Shown here: positions 1 to 8,973 of the stretch, in pieces
How positions within the stretch are numbered: position 1 is the first letter of the stretch
How the letters are laid out: each line of letters opens with the position of its first letter
Source: Streptomyces sp. NBC_01217
GTDB lineage: Bacteria; Actinomycetota; Actinomycetes; Streptomycetales; Streptomycetaceae
Assembly (NCBI RefSeq): GCF_035994185.1
Contig: NZ_CP108538.1
Coordinates: forward strand, 2,542,001-2,606,000
Length of the DNA stretch: 64,000 bases
Direction of reading: 5' to 3'
Position numbers and translations under genes: made by a program
Notes under the pieces: model-generated
Database searches by the model: none
What the model was told of the DNA's origin: nothing
Seen by the model: the letters and a program-made list of their open reading frames with translations, nothing else

Positions 1-2305
1 AGGAGGCGCCCTCGTCGAGCTTGATCCAGGCGAAGGCGCCGTAGGCGTCGCGCCCGGTGAAGTCGGCCGACGCGCCGCCCGCCTTGAGCTGCCAGCCGTC
101 GTAGTCGCCGTCCGCGCGCTTGTAGTGGACGACGGCGTAGTCGCGCTGGACGGCGACGGGCTTGGCGTCCGCCGGGGCCTGTCCCGCGGTCGTCGAGGCG
201 AGGGCGCTGGCGGTGCGTCCAATGCGGTCTACTACAACGGCCTTGTACCGCAGTGGTGTTCCGGCCGCGACCTTGCCGTCCAGGTGCTGGGTGACCTTGT
301 AGGGGGCGTGGTCGGCGCTGCCGAGTGTGACCCACTTGCCGTTGCCGGTCTGGGCGGCGAAGACGACCCGGTCGAGGGACCCGCCGTCGACGTCCGCGGA
401 GATCTCGACGGTGCCGGTGGCCCCGGCGGCGGGTGCCGTCAGCGCAATTGAGGGCTTGGCCACGGGGTCGCCCATCGCCTTCTCGGCGCGCAGCACGAGG
501 CTGGAGAGGGCGGGGACGGTGACGGTGATCCTCTTGTCGGCGCCACTGCGGACGGTGGCCGAACCGCCGTAGACCGTACGGAAGTCCATGCCCTGCGAGG
601 CAGTCGGGAGCTCGACCGTCCTGGCCTCGTTCCCGCTGTTCGTGGCGACGACGTACTCGTTCGGCCGCTTGGGGTCCGTACGGGAGAACGCGTAGACGGG
701 CCCTTCCGCGTACCGCTCGGTCTGGACGCCGTCGCGCAGGGCCGGGTTCTTCCTGGTCAGCTCGGAGAGCGCGGCGATGTTCCGGTACAGCGGGTGGCTT
801 GTGTCGTAGGCGTCCGAGGCGTGCGTACGGTCGGTGCCCAGCTGATCGTCGTCGAGGTAGTCGGCGGTCTTCGAGGCGAACATGGTCTGGCGGGCGTCCT
901 TGTCGCCGCCCGCGCCGGTGAAGCCCTGCTCGTCGCCGTAGTAGACGACGGGGTTTCCGCGGCTGAGGAACATCAGCTCGTTGGCGAGCCGTGCGCGCTT
1001 GACGAGTTCCGCGTCGTCGGCCTCCGGGTTGTCCTGCTTCAGGAACGCGCCGATGCGGCCCATGTCGTGGTTGCCGAGGAAGGTGACCTGCTCGTAGGCG
1101 TTGGCCTTGTCGGTGGTGTACCGGTAGTCGTCACCGAACACCGCGGCGAGCTTCGAGGCCGGGGCGCCCTGCGAGGCGTACTGGCGTGCCGCTTCCTGGA
1201 ACGGGAAGTCGAGCGTCGCGTCGAGCCGCCCCCGGGTCACGTAGGGCGAGGTGATGGCGGTGTCGGCGGAGTAGACCTCGCCGAACATGAAGAAGTTCTT
1301 GCGCCCGCGCTCGGCGGCGTAGGCGTCCAGCGCCGTCGCCCACTGGGTCCAGAAGTCCATGTCGACGTGTTTGACGGTGTCGATCCGGAAGCCGTCGATA
1401 TCGAAGTCGCGGACCCACTTCTCGTAGATCTCCTCCATGCCGGAGACGACCTCGGGCCGTTCGGTCCACAGGTCGTCGAGCCCGGAGAAGTCGCCGTAGG
1501 TGGTGGACTCGCCGGCGTACGTCGAGTCACCGCGGTTGTGGTACATCGTCGGGTCGTTGAGCCAGGCCGGAACCTTCTCCCCGGTGTTCTTCGGTGTGTA
1601 CGGGAAGGAGTCCGTGTCGACCTTCGCCAGGCCCTTGCTGTCGTCGAACGGGCGGCCGTCCCGGTCGAGGTACGGGTAGGCGCCCTTCGGCCTGTACCCG
1701 TACTTCTTCTCCGCGTAGTCGACGGTGTCCGCGGTGTGGTTGGTGATGACGTCGAAGAAGACCTTCATGCCCTTGCCATGGGCCTTGTCGATCAGTTTCG
1801 ACAGGTCGGCGTTGGTGCCGAAGTGCGGGTCGACCTGGGTGAAGTCGGTGATCCAGTAGCCGTGGTACCCGGCCGATGCGTCCTTGCCGGTGCCCTGCAC
1901 GGGGCGGTTCTTGAAGATCGGTGCGAGCCAGATGGCGGTGGTGCCGAGGCCCTTGATGTAGTCGAGCCGCTCGGTCAGGCCCTTGAGGTCGCCGCCCTGG
2001 TAGAAGCCCTTGTCCGTGGGGTCGTAGCCGGTCTCCAGGCGCGAACCGGTCAGCCCGCCGCGGTTGTTGGAGGTGTCGCCGTCTGCGAACCGGTCCGGCA
2101 TCACGAAGTAGAACTGCTCGCGGGTGTCGTCGTGCCGGGCGGGTGCGGCGGCGAGCGCGGCGTCGGACGGGGGCGCGGGCGAAGCGGCCGCCGTCGCGGC
2201 GAGCGGCTGCACCAGGGCCGCGGCGAGGGCGGCGGCGGTGACGGCCGCGACCCTTCGGACGTGCGGGGTACGGCGCGTACGGGGCGCCGGCCATCTCGGT
2301 ATCAC
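1..2305 (-). CDS. pulA: Secreted alpha-amylase/pullulanase fusion, N-terminal part (runs off the window)
   Basis: Glycoside hydrolase family 13 enzyme that would cleave extracellular starch and pullulan. The GTG start precedes an Arg-rich n-region and Ala-rich hydrophobic core typical of a Sec/Tat signal peptide. All four GH13 regions are visible: DVITNHT, GFRIDTVKH (nucleophile Asp), FMFGEVY (acid/base Glu) and FLGNHD. After the first catalytic domain and a beta-rich linker the frame enters a YAVVHYKRADGDYDGW segment, which is the start of a pullulanase-associated CBM41-type module. The gene is therefore probably the Streptomyces amylase-dextrinase fusion of about 1800 residues, of which about 768 are visible. 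The 3' end is missing. Maltose-operon neighbours and upstream CTTGCTG repeats suggest MalR/Reg1 control. Confidence 0.88.
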   Translation of the reverse strand, partial: MIPRWPAPRTRRTPHVRRVAAVTAAALAAALVQPLAATAAASPAPPSDAALAAAPARHDDTREQFYFVMPDRFADGDTSNNRGGLTGSRLETGYDPTDKGFYQGGDLKGLTERLDYIKGLGTTAIWLAPIFKNRPVQGTGKDASAGYHGYWITDFTQVDPHFGTNADLSKLIDKAHGKGMKVFFDVITNHTADTVDYAEKKYGYRPKGAYPYLDRDGRPFDDSKGLAKVDTDSFPYTPKNTGEKVPAWLNDPTMYHNRGDSTYAGESTTYGDFSGLDDLWTERPEVVSGMEEIYEKWVRDFDIDGFRIDTVKHVDMDFWTQWATALDAYAAERGRKNFFMFGEVYSADTAITSPYVTRGRLDATLDFPFQEAARQYASQGAPASKLAAVFGDDYRYTTDKANAYEQVTFLGNHDMGRIGAFLKQDNPEADDAELVKRARLANELMFLSRGNPVVYYGDEQGFTGAGGDKDARQTMFASKTADYLDDDQLGTDRTHASDAYDTSHPLYRNIAALSELTRKNPALRDGVQTERYAEGPVYAFSRTDPKRPNEYVVATNSGNEARTVELPTASQGMDFRTVYGGSATVRSGADKRITVTVPALSSLVLRAEKAMGDPVAKPSIALTAPAAGATGTVEISADVDGGSLDRVVFAAQTGNGKWVTLGSADHAPYKVTQHLDGKVAAGTPLRYKAVVVDRIGRTASALASTTAGQAPADAKPVAVQRDYAVVHYKRADGDYDGWQLKAGGASADFTGRDAYGAFAWIKLDEGAS

Positions 2306-2405
2306 AGGCGTGAACTCCTTGCGCTTGCGGCTCTCTTGGCCCGGCCCACAACCGCGGCACGGCTCCGGTGCCGGGCGCCCGCGTGACCGTATCGCTGCCA
2401 AAAGG

Positions 2406-2444
2406 TTTACAGCAAGAGTCGTGAAAGAAGCAGCAAGAAATTTC
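2406..2444 (-). promoter_or_regulatory. Putative MalR/Reg1 operator upstream of the amylase-pullulanase gene
   Basis: Read on the minus strand, two CTTGCTG direct repeats lie 21 nt apart, two helical turns, about 100-135 nt upstream of the GTG start. The same CTTGCTGC/TTGCAG words recur before the alpha-amylase and malE genes. Direct repeats of this type are known operators for Reg1/MalR in Streptomyces amylase genes. Binding here is inferred. Confidence 0.6.
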
Positions 2445-2462
2445 AGTGCCCACCGGCAAGCA

Positions 2463-2497
2463 GAGCGCCGCCGGACCCCGATGGGATCCGGCGGCGC
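2463..2497 (-). terminator. GC-rich hairpin after the LppU-like gene
   Basis: Inverted repeat with arms GCGCCGCCGGA and TCCGGCGGCGC around a short GATGGG-containing loop. It lies 30 nt beyond the stop of the upstream gene on the same strand and lacks a U tract, as is common for Streptomyces terminators. Confidence 0.65.
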
Positions 2498-2526
2498 TAC
2501 CGCGTGCTCAAGCCCTCAACGGGGCG

Positions 2527-3162
2527 TCAGACGGCCTTCCCCCCGCAGATCACGTCGTACGGGCGGCCGATCGCCATCGTCAGCCGGAGGGGGTCCGTGG
2601 TGCCCTTCGGACACTCGCTCTCCTCCTTGACCAGGCCGAGGACCTTGTAGTCGCTACCGCCCGCCCCGGAGCAGGCGATCTCCTTGGCCTGGTCCGTGAT
2701 GCAGTCGCCCGTCACCAGCTGACCGCCGCCCGCGCCCGCGTCACCGGGGTGGTCGCCGGACAGGTTGCGGCCGCAGACGGTGCTGGTGGGGATGCCCCCG
2801 CTCTTGGACGAGCCGTAGGTGACGGACACCTTGATGATCAGGTCCGTGCCCGCGGGGCACTGGATGGAGTCCGGCAGGATCCCGGCGCTCATTATCTTGA
2901 GCGCCTTGAAGGTGGCCTTGGAGTCGTCGCAGTCGTACGCGTTGTAACTGTCCGACGAGGCCTCCGGGTCCGGGCCGCCGCAGTCGCCGACCTCCCAGGA
3001 GCCCGACTTCGTGCCCGAGCCCGCCGAGGGCGACTTGTCGTCGTCATCGCCGAACACCTTCCAGGCGCCGAACGCGACGACCAGAACCACCACCACGGTC
3101 AGCAGGGACCGCAGGCATCCCGCCGCCGCTCCCCTGGCTCCTCCAGCATTACCCGATGACAT
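2527..3162 (-). CDS. Membrane-anchored extracytoplasmic protein, LppU-like
   Basis: 211-residue protein of unknown function. The chosen ATG follows GGGGAGACACTC, a good ribosome-binding site; a longer reading frame upstream has none. Residues 18-38 form one transmembrane helix (SLLTVVVVLVVAFGAWKVF), followed by an acidic Asp/Ser/Gly linker and a Cys-containing outer domain. Its C-terminal motif DYKVLGLVKEESECPKG resembles LppU/SCO3897-type lipoprotein families, which have no established role. Four or more Cys residues in the outer domain suggest disulfides. It is transcribed alone between two amylase genes and has no obvious part in starch use. Confidence 0.72.
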   Translation of the reverse strand: MSSGNAGGARGAAAGCLRSLLTVVVVLVVAFGAWKVFGDDDDKSPSAGSGTKSGSWEVGDCGGPDPEASSDSYNAYDCDDSKATFKALKIMSAGILPDSIQCPAGTDLIIKVSVTYGSSKSGGIPTSTVCGRNLSGDHPGDAGAGGGQLVTGDCITDQAKEIACSGAGGSDYKVLGLVKEESECPKGTTDPLRLTMAIGRPYDVICGGKAV

Positions 3163-3311
3163 GAGTGTCTCCCCCTGCGGCGCAGACGAACGGATCGGCG
3201 CGCGAACGGGAGCGCGCCGCCCCTCCTCATCCGGCATGGCCGGCCTTTACCCCGGCTTTAAGTTACACGCCGGATGAGGCCGCCCCGACGGCTGAATGTC
3301 ACAGTCCGGAA

Positions 3312-4694
3312 TCAGCAGGAGGTCTTGCCCGCGTAGATCGCCAGGGCGGTGTTCGCGCCCAGGGTCGCGGTGAGTTGGCCGCTGGAGTTCACGGTCACCG
3401 ACGTGTTGTTCTGCACGTTGCAGTACGTGCCCGCGGGCAGCGACGTCTGGTACGTGCGGCTCAGCGAGAAGGACTCGTGATTGATGGCGACGTAGCCCTT
3501 GCTCCCCCGGCCGAAGGCGATGGCCTGGTAGCCGTTGTCCCACCAGTTCGTCACCGACTGGCCCCGGGTCGCGTTGCGGAAGGCGACCATCGACCTGATC
3601 TCCGGCCAGGCGTGCTGGCACTTCCACCCGTCCTGCCAGCAGGCGGCCACCGTCCCGCCGTTGGGCGGTCCCGCGTCCACGTCCGACCACTCGTAGCCGG
3701 AGTTGATGTCCGGGGCGCCGTACGGGTACGCCAGCATGAAGACGTTGGCCAGGGTGTAGGCGGCGCCGTTCTTGTAGTTGAGGGTGGTGCCGCCCCGCTC
3801 GGTGTCGTGGTTGTCGACGAAGACGCCGGCCTTCGAGCTGCTCAGATAGCCCCAGCTCTCACCGAAGTTGCTCAGATAGGCGAGGCGTTCGTTGGTGAAG
3901 ACCCGCTTGAGGTCATAGGCGTAGCGGAACTCCTGGACGTCGCCGTTGCCGGTGTACTCGGTGGGCTGGACGGCCTCTCCGCTGCCGTAGATGACCTCCT
4001 GCTTCCAGTAGACGCCGGGGTTGCGCAGCCGCGACTTGATGTTGGCGAGGTCGGCCGCGGGCATGTGCTTGGCGGCGTCGACACGGAAGCCGTCGACGCC
4101 GAGGGAGAGCAGGTCGTCGAGGTAGGCGGCGATCCTGCCGCGGACGTAGTCCTCACCGGTGTCCAGATCGGCGAGGCCGACGAGTTCGCAGTTCTGGACG
4201 TTGGCCCGGTCCTGGTAGTTGCTGATCTGCGCGGTGCAGTCGTTCATGTCGGCCGCGGAGTACACGCCGGGGTAGTTGTACTTGGTGTACGAGGAGCCGC
4301 CGGTGCCGGTGCCCGATCCGGCCGACATGTGGTTGATGACGGAGTCGGCGACGACCTTGACGCCCGCGCTGTGACAGGTGCCGACCATGGCGGCGAAGGA
4401 GGCTCGGTCGCCGAGCCGTCCGGCGATCTTGTAGCTGACCGGCTGGTACGAGGTCCACCACTGCCCGCCCTGGATGTGTTCCTGGGGCGGCGAGACCTGT
4501 ACGTATCCGTAGCCGGCCGGGCCGAGGGAGTCCGTGCAGGCCCTGGCCACGGAGTCGAACTTCCACTCGAAGAGAACGGCGGTGACGTCCTTGACGCCCG
4601 GCGGGGACGCCTGGGCGGTCGTGGCGGGGGCCACGAGGGCGGCGGCGGCTCCTGCTATCAGGGCGAGCGCTGCAGACAGTGCTCTGCGTGCCAT
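3312..4694 (-). CDS. aml: Secreted alpha-amylase (GH13)
   Basis: 460-residue secreted endo-amylase that would hydrolyse alpha-1,4 links in starch. Residues 1-29 are a signal peptide ending ...TTAQAS. The four GH13 regions are DSVINH (residues 117-122), GFRVDAAKH (nucleophile Asp206), QEVIYG (acid/base Glu233) and FVDNHD (Asp297). The last 90 residues form the usual beta-sandwich C domain, and several Cys pairs fit an exported actinobacterial amylase. No starch-binding module is fused. AGGAGGAAAC just before ATG is a strong ribosome-binding site. The long upstream region carries two clusters of CTTGCTGC-type repeats, so induction by maltodextrins through MalR/Reg1 is likely. Confidence 0.93.
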   Translation of the reverse strand: MARRALSAALALIAGAAAALVAPATTAQASPPGVKDVTAVLFEWKFDSVARACTDSLGPAGYGYVQVSPPQEHIQGGQWWTSYQPVSYKIAGRLGDRASFAAMVGTCHSAGVKVVADSVINHMSAGSGTGTGGSSYTKYNYPGVYSAADMNDCTAQISNYQDRANVQNCELVGLADLDTGEDYVRGRIAAYLDDLLSLGVDGFRVDAAKHMPAADLANIKSRLRNPGVYWKQEVIYGSGEAVQPTEYTGNGDVQEFRYAYDLKRVFTNERLAYLSNFGESWGYLSSSKAGVFVDNHDTERGGTTLNYKNGAAYTLANVFMLAYPYGAPDINSGYEWSDVDAGPPNGGTVAACWQDGWKCQHAWPEIRSMVAFRNATRGQSVTNWWDNGYQAIAFGRGSKGYVAINHESFSLSRTYQTSLPAGTYCNVQNNTSVTVNSSGQLTATLGANTALAIYAGKTSC

Positions 4695-4778
4695 GTTTCC
4701 TCCTGCTGTGGGGGGAAATGCGGGTGACGGTGCAGCCTCATGTGGCAACGCGCCCTGCCCTCAAGGCTCCTGAAGGTT

Positions 4779-4920
4779 CTTGCTGCAAGAATGCAGACCT
4801 TGCTGCAGCGCAGACCGTACGAGCCCGCCAGGCCTCGGTCAACCCTTTGGACATCACCCGCTCACATCCATGAAATACAGCAGTTTTCTTCCTGCAAGGC
4901 CTTACGCAAGACATTGCAGC
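4779..4920 (-). promoter_or_regulatory. Putative MalR/Reg1 operators upstream of the alpha-amylase gene
   Basis: Two clusters are visible. The first has CTTGCTGC repeated 20 nt apart, around 4779 and 4799. The second contains CCTGCAAGG, ACGCAAGAC and TTGCAGC between 4888 and 4920. These match the words before malE and before the amylase-pullulanase gene. The first cluster lies about 85-110 nt upstream of the amylase ATG. Confidence 0.62.
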
Positions 4921-5012
4921 ACTGTTAAGTTTCTCCCGACTCCGGTCCGGTCGGCCGGGGGTCCGGTGACCCCGGGCCCCACGCGCCCGGCCGGCCGGGC
5001 CGGTCACGGACA

Positions 5013-5077
5013 AGAGGGGCACCCGGAGTCATCCACTCCCCGCCGGCCCATTCAGGGCCGACTCCCGGTGCCCCTCC
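5013..5077 (-). terminator. Long hairpin downstream of the second LacI gene
   Basis: Near-perfect arms AGGGGCACCCGGAGTC and GACTCCCGGTGCCCCT, one mismatch, flank a loop that itself contains the GGCCC...GGGCC stem. It directly follows the LacI gene stop and separates that gene from the amylase promoter region. Confidence 0.6.
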
Positions 5078-5096
5078 TGTACGCCCGGAGACCTGC

Positions 5097-6302
5097 TCAG
5101 GTACGGACCGCGGCGGTTGACCCCCGTACCACCAGCTCCGGCTGGAACACGTACTCCGTACGCTGCACGGGACTGCCGCCGATCTCCTCCAGCAGGGCGC
5201 TGACCGCGGCCGCCGCCATCGCCTGCACGGGCTGGCGCACCGTCGTCAGCGGCGGATCGGTGAACGCGATCAGCTGCGAGTCGTCGAAGCCCACCACCGA
5301 CAGGTCGCGCGGCACATCGAGCCCGCGCTCCCGGGCCGCACGCACCACGCCCAGCGCCATCAGGTCGCTGCCGCAGACGATGCCCGTGCACCCCCGGTCG
5401 AGCAGGGCAGCGGCCGCGACCTGGCCGCCCTCGACGCTGAACAGCGTGGAACGGACGAGGAGTTCGGCCTCGGCGCGGTCCATGCCCAGCAGGTTCACTG
5501 CGGCCTCGACGAAGCCCTCCCGCTTGCGGCGGGCCGGCACATAGCGCTGCGGTCCGATGGCCAGGCCGACCCTGCGGTGGCCGAGATCGGCGAGGTGTCC
5601 GACGGCCATCCGTGCGGCGGCGGAGTCGTCGGGCGAGACGAACGGGGCGCTGATCCGCTCGTTGTAGCCGTTGATCAGGACGAACGGCACGCCGCGTTCG
5701 GTGAGCGCGGCGTAGCGGGCCGGGTCGGCCGACATGTCGGCGTGCAGCCCGGAGAGGAAGACGATCCCGCCGACGCCCCGTTCGACGAGCTGCTCGACGA
5801 GTTCGTCCTCGGTGGCACCGCCGGGCAGCTGGGTGCAGAGCACCGGGGTGTAGCCGTGCCCGGCCAGCACCTGCTCGACGGACTGCGCGAACGCCGGGAA
5901 GATCGGGTTGGTGAGCTCGGGCGTCACCAGTCCGATCAGCCCGGCGCTGCGCCGCCGCAGCCGTACGGGGCGTTCGTAGCCGAGGATGTCCAGCGCGGCG
6001 AGCACCCGCTGACGCGTGGAGTCCGCGACGCCCGGTTTCCCGTTGAGCACCCGGCTGACGGTCGCCTCGCTGACCGCTGCCTGGCCGGCGATGTCCGAGA
6101 GCCTCGGCGCACCGCCGGTCCCAGGGCCTGTCTTTCGGATCTTGCCGGGCTCGCGGGGGCCGACACGCGCATCTGCGGCGTTGTCGTCGGTCGCCGACGC
6201 TCCGCGTGGGCTCCCTCCTCCGCCTTGCAGCTGCACGCGTCGGCCCCCGCTCCCTGATCCGGCCTGATCCGAAAGAGAGGCCCTGGGCAGGGGGACGGTC
6301 AC
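5097..6302 (-). CDS. LacI-family regulator with an in-frame transposable-element insertion near its N-terminus
   Basis: Sugar-responsive repressor paralogous to MalR at 11.6 kb. The helix-turn-helix (RLSDIAGQAAVSEATVSRVL, from about residue 67) and periplasmic-binding-type effector domain are intact. The start is the GTG overlapping the alpha-glucosidase stop as GTGA, which gives 401 residues, about 50 more than MalR. Residues 7-60 are encoded by the 168-bp inverted-repeat element described separately. Removing that element restores a protein starting MTVPLPGTGGAPRLSDIAG, of normal LacI length. An internal GTG inside the element is an alternative start. It is the last gene of the mal transcription unit and probably regulates alpha-glucosidase or amylase genes; effector and operator are inferred. 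Confidence 0.85.
   Translation of the reverse strand: MTVPLPRASLSDQAGSGSGGRRVQLQGGGGSPRGASATDDNAADARVGPREPGKIRKTGPGTGGAPRLSDIAGQAAVSEATVSRVLNGKPGVADSTRQRVLAALDILGYERPVRLRRRSAGLIGLVTPELTNPIFPAFAQSVEQVLAGHGYTPVLCTQLPGGATEDELVEQLVERGVGGIVFLSGLHADMSADPARYAALTERGVPFVLINGYNERISAPFVSPDDSAAARMAVGHLADLGHRRVGLAIGPQRYVPARRKREGFVEAAVNLLGMDRAEAELLVRSTLFSVEGGQVAAAALLDRGCTGIVCGSDLMALGVVRAARERGLDVPRDLSVVGFDDSQLIAFTDPPLTTVRQPVQAMAAAAVSALLEEIGGSPVQRTEYVFQPELVVRGSTAAVRT
6120..6287. mobile_element. 168-bp MITE-like inverted-repeat element
   Basis: Terminal inverted repeats of 22 bp with one mismatch: the left end begins CCCAGGGCCTGTCTTTCGG and the right end is its complement with CTCTTT. It contains no transposase. 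I recall related GGCCTGTCTTTCGGATC-ended elements in many copies in Streptomyces genomes, so it is probably mobilised in trans. It is inserted in codon 6 or 7 of the LacI gene, and the net gain is a multiple of three, so the reading frame stays open. Confidence 0.75.
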
Positions 6303-7972
6303 ACCGTCCACCACACCGTGGTGTCCGCGGGCAGCTCGACCTCGGCGCCGTCGGTGACGACCGGGGCGCTGGACAGCAGGACGGTGCCGCACACGGGGAT
6401 GCGTACCGGACGGGCTGTCGTGTTGACGGTGCAGACGAAGCCGGGTCGGGCGAAGATCAGCAGGCCGTCGGGGGCCTGGAGCCACTCCACCTCGGACCCG
6501 GCGCCGAGCCCGGGGTGCACCCGGCGGGCGGCGATCGCGGCCCGGTACAGCTCCAGCGTGGAGTCCGCGTCGCCGGTCTGCGCCTCGACGCTCAGCCCGC
6601 CCCAGCTGTCGGGCTGGGGCAGCCAGCTGCCGCCGCTGCCGAAGCCGTACGAGCTGCCGTCGCGGGTCCACGGGATCGGCACCCGGCAGCCGTCGCGGAA
6701 GCCGTCCTGGCCCTCCGCGCGGAAGAACGACGGGTCCTGGCGGGCCTCGTCGGGCAGGTCGGTGACATCGGGCAGGCCGAGTTCCTCGCCCTGGTAGACG
6801 TACGCGGAGCCGGGCAGGGCCAGCATCAGCAGGGTGGCGGCGCGGGCCCGGCGCAGGCCCAGTTCGCGGTCGCCGGCGGTGCGGATCTGGGTGCCGAGGC
6901 CGGGCGGGTTGGCGAACCGGGTGGCGTGCCGGGTCACGTCGTGGTTGGAGAGCACCCAGGTGGTGGGGGCGCCGACCGGACGCATCGCGTCGAGCGAGGT
7001 GTCGATGACCTTGCGCAGCTCGGCGGCGTCCCAGGCGGTGGAGAGGTACTGGAAGTTGAACGCCTGGTGCATCTCGTCGGGGCGCACGTAGTTGGCGGTG
7101 CGCTCGACGGTGGGGGTCCAGGCCTCGGCGACGGCGATGCGCTCGCCGGGGTACTCGTCGAGGATGATGCGCCAGGAGCGGTAGATCTCGTGGACCCCGT
7201 CCTGGTCGAAGAACGGCATGACATCGTTTCCGAGCAGCTTGAGCTGGTCGTGGGTGCCGAGGTCGGGCAGGCCCGCGGCCTTGACGAGGCCGTGGGCGAC
7301 GTCGACCCGGAAGCCGTCGACGCCCATGTCGAGCCAGAAGCGCAGGATCGAGCGGAACTCGTCGGCGACGGCCGGGTGTTCCCAGTTGAAGTCGGGCTGC
7401 TCGGGCGCGAAGAGGTGGAGGTACCAGTCGCCCGGGGTGCCGTCCGGGTCGGTGGTCCGGGTCCAGGCGGGGCCGCCGAAGATGGACTCCCAGTCGTTGG
7501 GCGGGAGTTCGCCGTCCGCGCCCTTGCCGGGGCGGAAGTGGTAGCGCTCGCGCAGCGCGGAGCCGGGGCCCTCGGCGAGGGCGCGCTTGAACCACTCGTG
7601 CTGGTCGGAGGAGTGGTTGGGCACCAGGTCGACGATGATCCGCAGGCCCAGGTCGTGGGCGTCCCTGATCAGCGAGTCGGCGTCCAGCAGGGTGCCGAAC
7701 ATCGGGTCGATGGCGCGGTAGTCGGCCACGTCGTAGCCCGCGTCAGCCTGCGGGGACGCGTAGAACGGGCTGAGCCAGACCGCGTCGACACCGAGGTCCT
7801 TGAGGTACGGAAGTCTGCCGCGTACGCCTGCCAGATCGCCCATGCCGTCGCCGTTGCCGTCGGCGAAGCTCCGTGGATAGACCTGGTAGATCACCGCGTC
7901 CTGCCACCAGCCGCTCTGGTGGGCCGGAGCGCCGGACGTGCCGGTGGAGGGGGCAGCGAGGTGCTGGGTCAT
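6299..7972 (-). CDS. aglA: Cytoplasmic alpha-glucosidase (GH13)
   Basis: 557-residue enzyme expected to release glucose from imported maltose and maltodextrins. It has no signal peptide, which fits a cytoplasmic role after ABC import. GH13 regions: DLVPNH (115-120), GFRVDVAHG (nucleophile Asp224), AVAEAW (acid/base Glu283) and VLSNHD (Asp345). The oligo-1,6-glucosidase/alpha-glucosidase subfamily is suggested by QVYPRSFADGNGDGMGDL near the N-terminus. It lies 100 nt after malG on the same strand with a hairpin between, and its TGA overlaps the GTG of the downstream LacI gene, so the two are probably translationally coupled. Substrate range between alpha-1,4 and alpha-1,6 links cannot be read from sequence. 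Confidence 0.9.
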   Translation of the reverse strand: MTQHLAAPSTGTSGAPAHQSGWWQDAVIYQVYPRSFADGNGDGMGDLAGVRGRLPYLKDLGVDAVWLSPFYASPQADAGYDVADYRAIDPMFGTLLDADSLIRDAHDLGLRIIVDLVPNHSSDQHEWFKRALAEGPGSALRERYHFRPGKGADGELPPNDWESIFGGPAWTRTTDPDGTPGDWYLHLFAPEQPDFNWEHPAVADEFRSILRFWLDMGVDGFRVDVAHGLVKAAGLPDLGTHDQLKLLGNDVMPFFDQDGVHEIYRSWRIILDEYPGERIAVAEAWTPTVERTANYVRPDEMHQAFNFQYLSTAWDAAELRKVIDTSLDAMRPVGAPTTWVLSNHDVTRHATRFANPPGLGTQIRTAGDRELGLRRARAATLLMLALPGSAYVYQGEELGLPDVTDLPDEARQDPSFFRAEGQDGFRDGCRVPIPWTRDGSSYGFGSGGSWLPQPDSWGGLSVEAQTGDADSTLELYRAAIAARRVHPGLGAGSEVEWLQAPDGLLIFARPGFVCTVNTTARPVRIPVCGTVLLSSAPVVTDGAEVELPADTTVWWTV

Positions 7973-7999
7973 GTCGTCCCTGAGGTGTCTGGGTGGGAA

Positions 8000-8034
8000 G
8001 CGTCGCCGGGACCGGGTCGGGATACCGGCGACGC
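8000..8034 (-). terminator. Intra-operon stem-loop between malG and aglA
   Basis: Perfect 10-bp arms GCGTCGCCGG and CCGGCGACGC with a 15-nt loop, in the malG-aglA gap. It may act as a partial terminator or as a 3' stabiliser of the malEFG message, allowing lower aglA expression. Confidence 0.5.
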
Positions 8035-8073
8035 CGTGACTTGGTGCGTGCGGGTCGTGCGGGGCGTGCTGGG

Positions 8074-8973
8074 TCAGCCCTTGACGGCTCCGGCGGACAT
8101 GCCGGTGACCAGGTGGCGCTGGGCGAAGAGGAAGACCAGGGCCGCGGGTATCGCGATGAGCACGGACGCGGCGGTCATCGGCCCCCACTGGGCCCCGTAC
8201 TGGTTGACGAACTTCTGCAGTCCGCCGGCGAGCGTGAGGTTCTCGTCGCCGACCATGAAGGCGGAGGCGTACGCCACTTCGCCCCAGGCGGTGATGAAGG
8301 AGTAGAACGCGGTGACGGCGAGGCCCGGCTTGGCGAGCGGCAGGATCAGCCGCCAGAACGTGCCGAACGGGGTGAGGCCGTCGACCTGCCCCGACTCGTC
8401 GATCTCGCGCGGAATGGTGTCGAAGAAGCCCTTCATCATCCAGGCGCAGAACGGCACCGCGATGGTGAGGTAGGTGATGACGAGGCCGGCGGGCTGGTTG
8501 AGCAGGCCCAGGCTCGACATGATGTTGTAGATCGGCACGATGAGGACGGCGACCGGGAACATCTGGGTGATCAGCAGCGTCCACATCAGCCCGCGCTTGC
8601 CGGGGAAGCGGAAGCGGCTGACGGCGTAGCCGGTGGTGGCGGAGACGAAGACGCCGAGGACGGTGGTGAGCCCGGCGATGACCAGCGAGTTGCCGAACCA
8701 GGTCAGGAACTCGGTGTCCTTGATCAGGTGGGTGTAGTTCTCGAAGGTCGTGTCCCTGAAGAAGTCCGTCGTCGTCGCGTACGCGGCGGGCTTCAGCGAG
8801 GTCAGCAGGACCCACAGCACGGGGAACACGGCGATCACGGACGCCACGATCAGCGTGAGGTGCAGTCCGACGGAGGCGAGCGGCGAGCGTTCGCCGCGCC
8901 GCCGGACCTTGCGGGCCGAGTGGCGCGCGGCAGGGGCGGCGCGCCGTGCGGTGGGTGCGGGGGCGGTGGTCAC
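8074..8973 (-). CDS. malG: Maltose/maltodextrin ABC transporter permease MalG
   Basis: 299-residue inner-membrane permease of the carbohydrate-uptake CUT1 family. About six transmembrane helices are visible, the first at LHLTLIVASVIAVFPVLWVLL. The EAA loop that contacts the ATPase reads EIDESGQVDGLTPFGTFWRLILPLAKPG-like, at about residues 190-217. The GTG start overlaps the malF stop (GTGA) and is preceded by GGGAG. No MalK ATPase gene is in the operon; Streptomyces CUT1 systems normally use the shared MsiK ATPase encoded elsewhere, so that is the likely partner. Confidence 0.93.
   Translation of the reverse strand: MTTAPAPTARRAAPAARHSARKVRRRGERSPLASVGLHLTLIVASVIAVFPVLWVLLTSLKPAAYATTTDFFRDTTFENYTHLIKDTEFLTWFGNSLVIAGLTTVLGVFVSATTGYAVSRFRFPGKRGLMWTLLITQMFPVAVLIVPIYNIMSSLGLLNQPAGLVITYLTIAVPFCAWMMKGFFDTIPREIDESGQVDGLTPFGTFWRLILPLAKPGLAVTAFYSFITAWGEVAYASAFMVGDENLTLAGGLQKFVNQYGAQWGPMTAASVLIAIPAALVFLFAQRHLVTGMSAGAVKG

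Noticed and set aside
6303..7595. Extension of the LacI frame upstream through the alpha-glucosidase gene
   Set aside because: The upstream part is an Arg/Pro-rich shadow of the glucosidase in another frame; the GTGA overlap gives a natural start for LacI.
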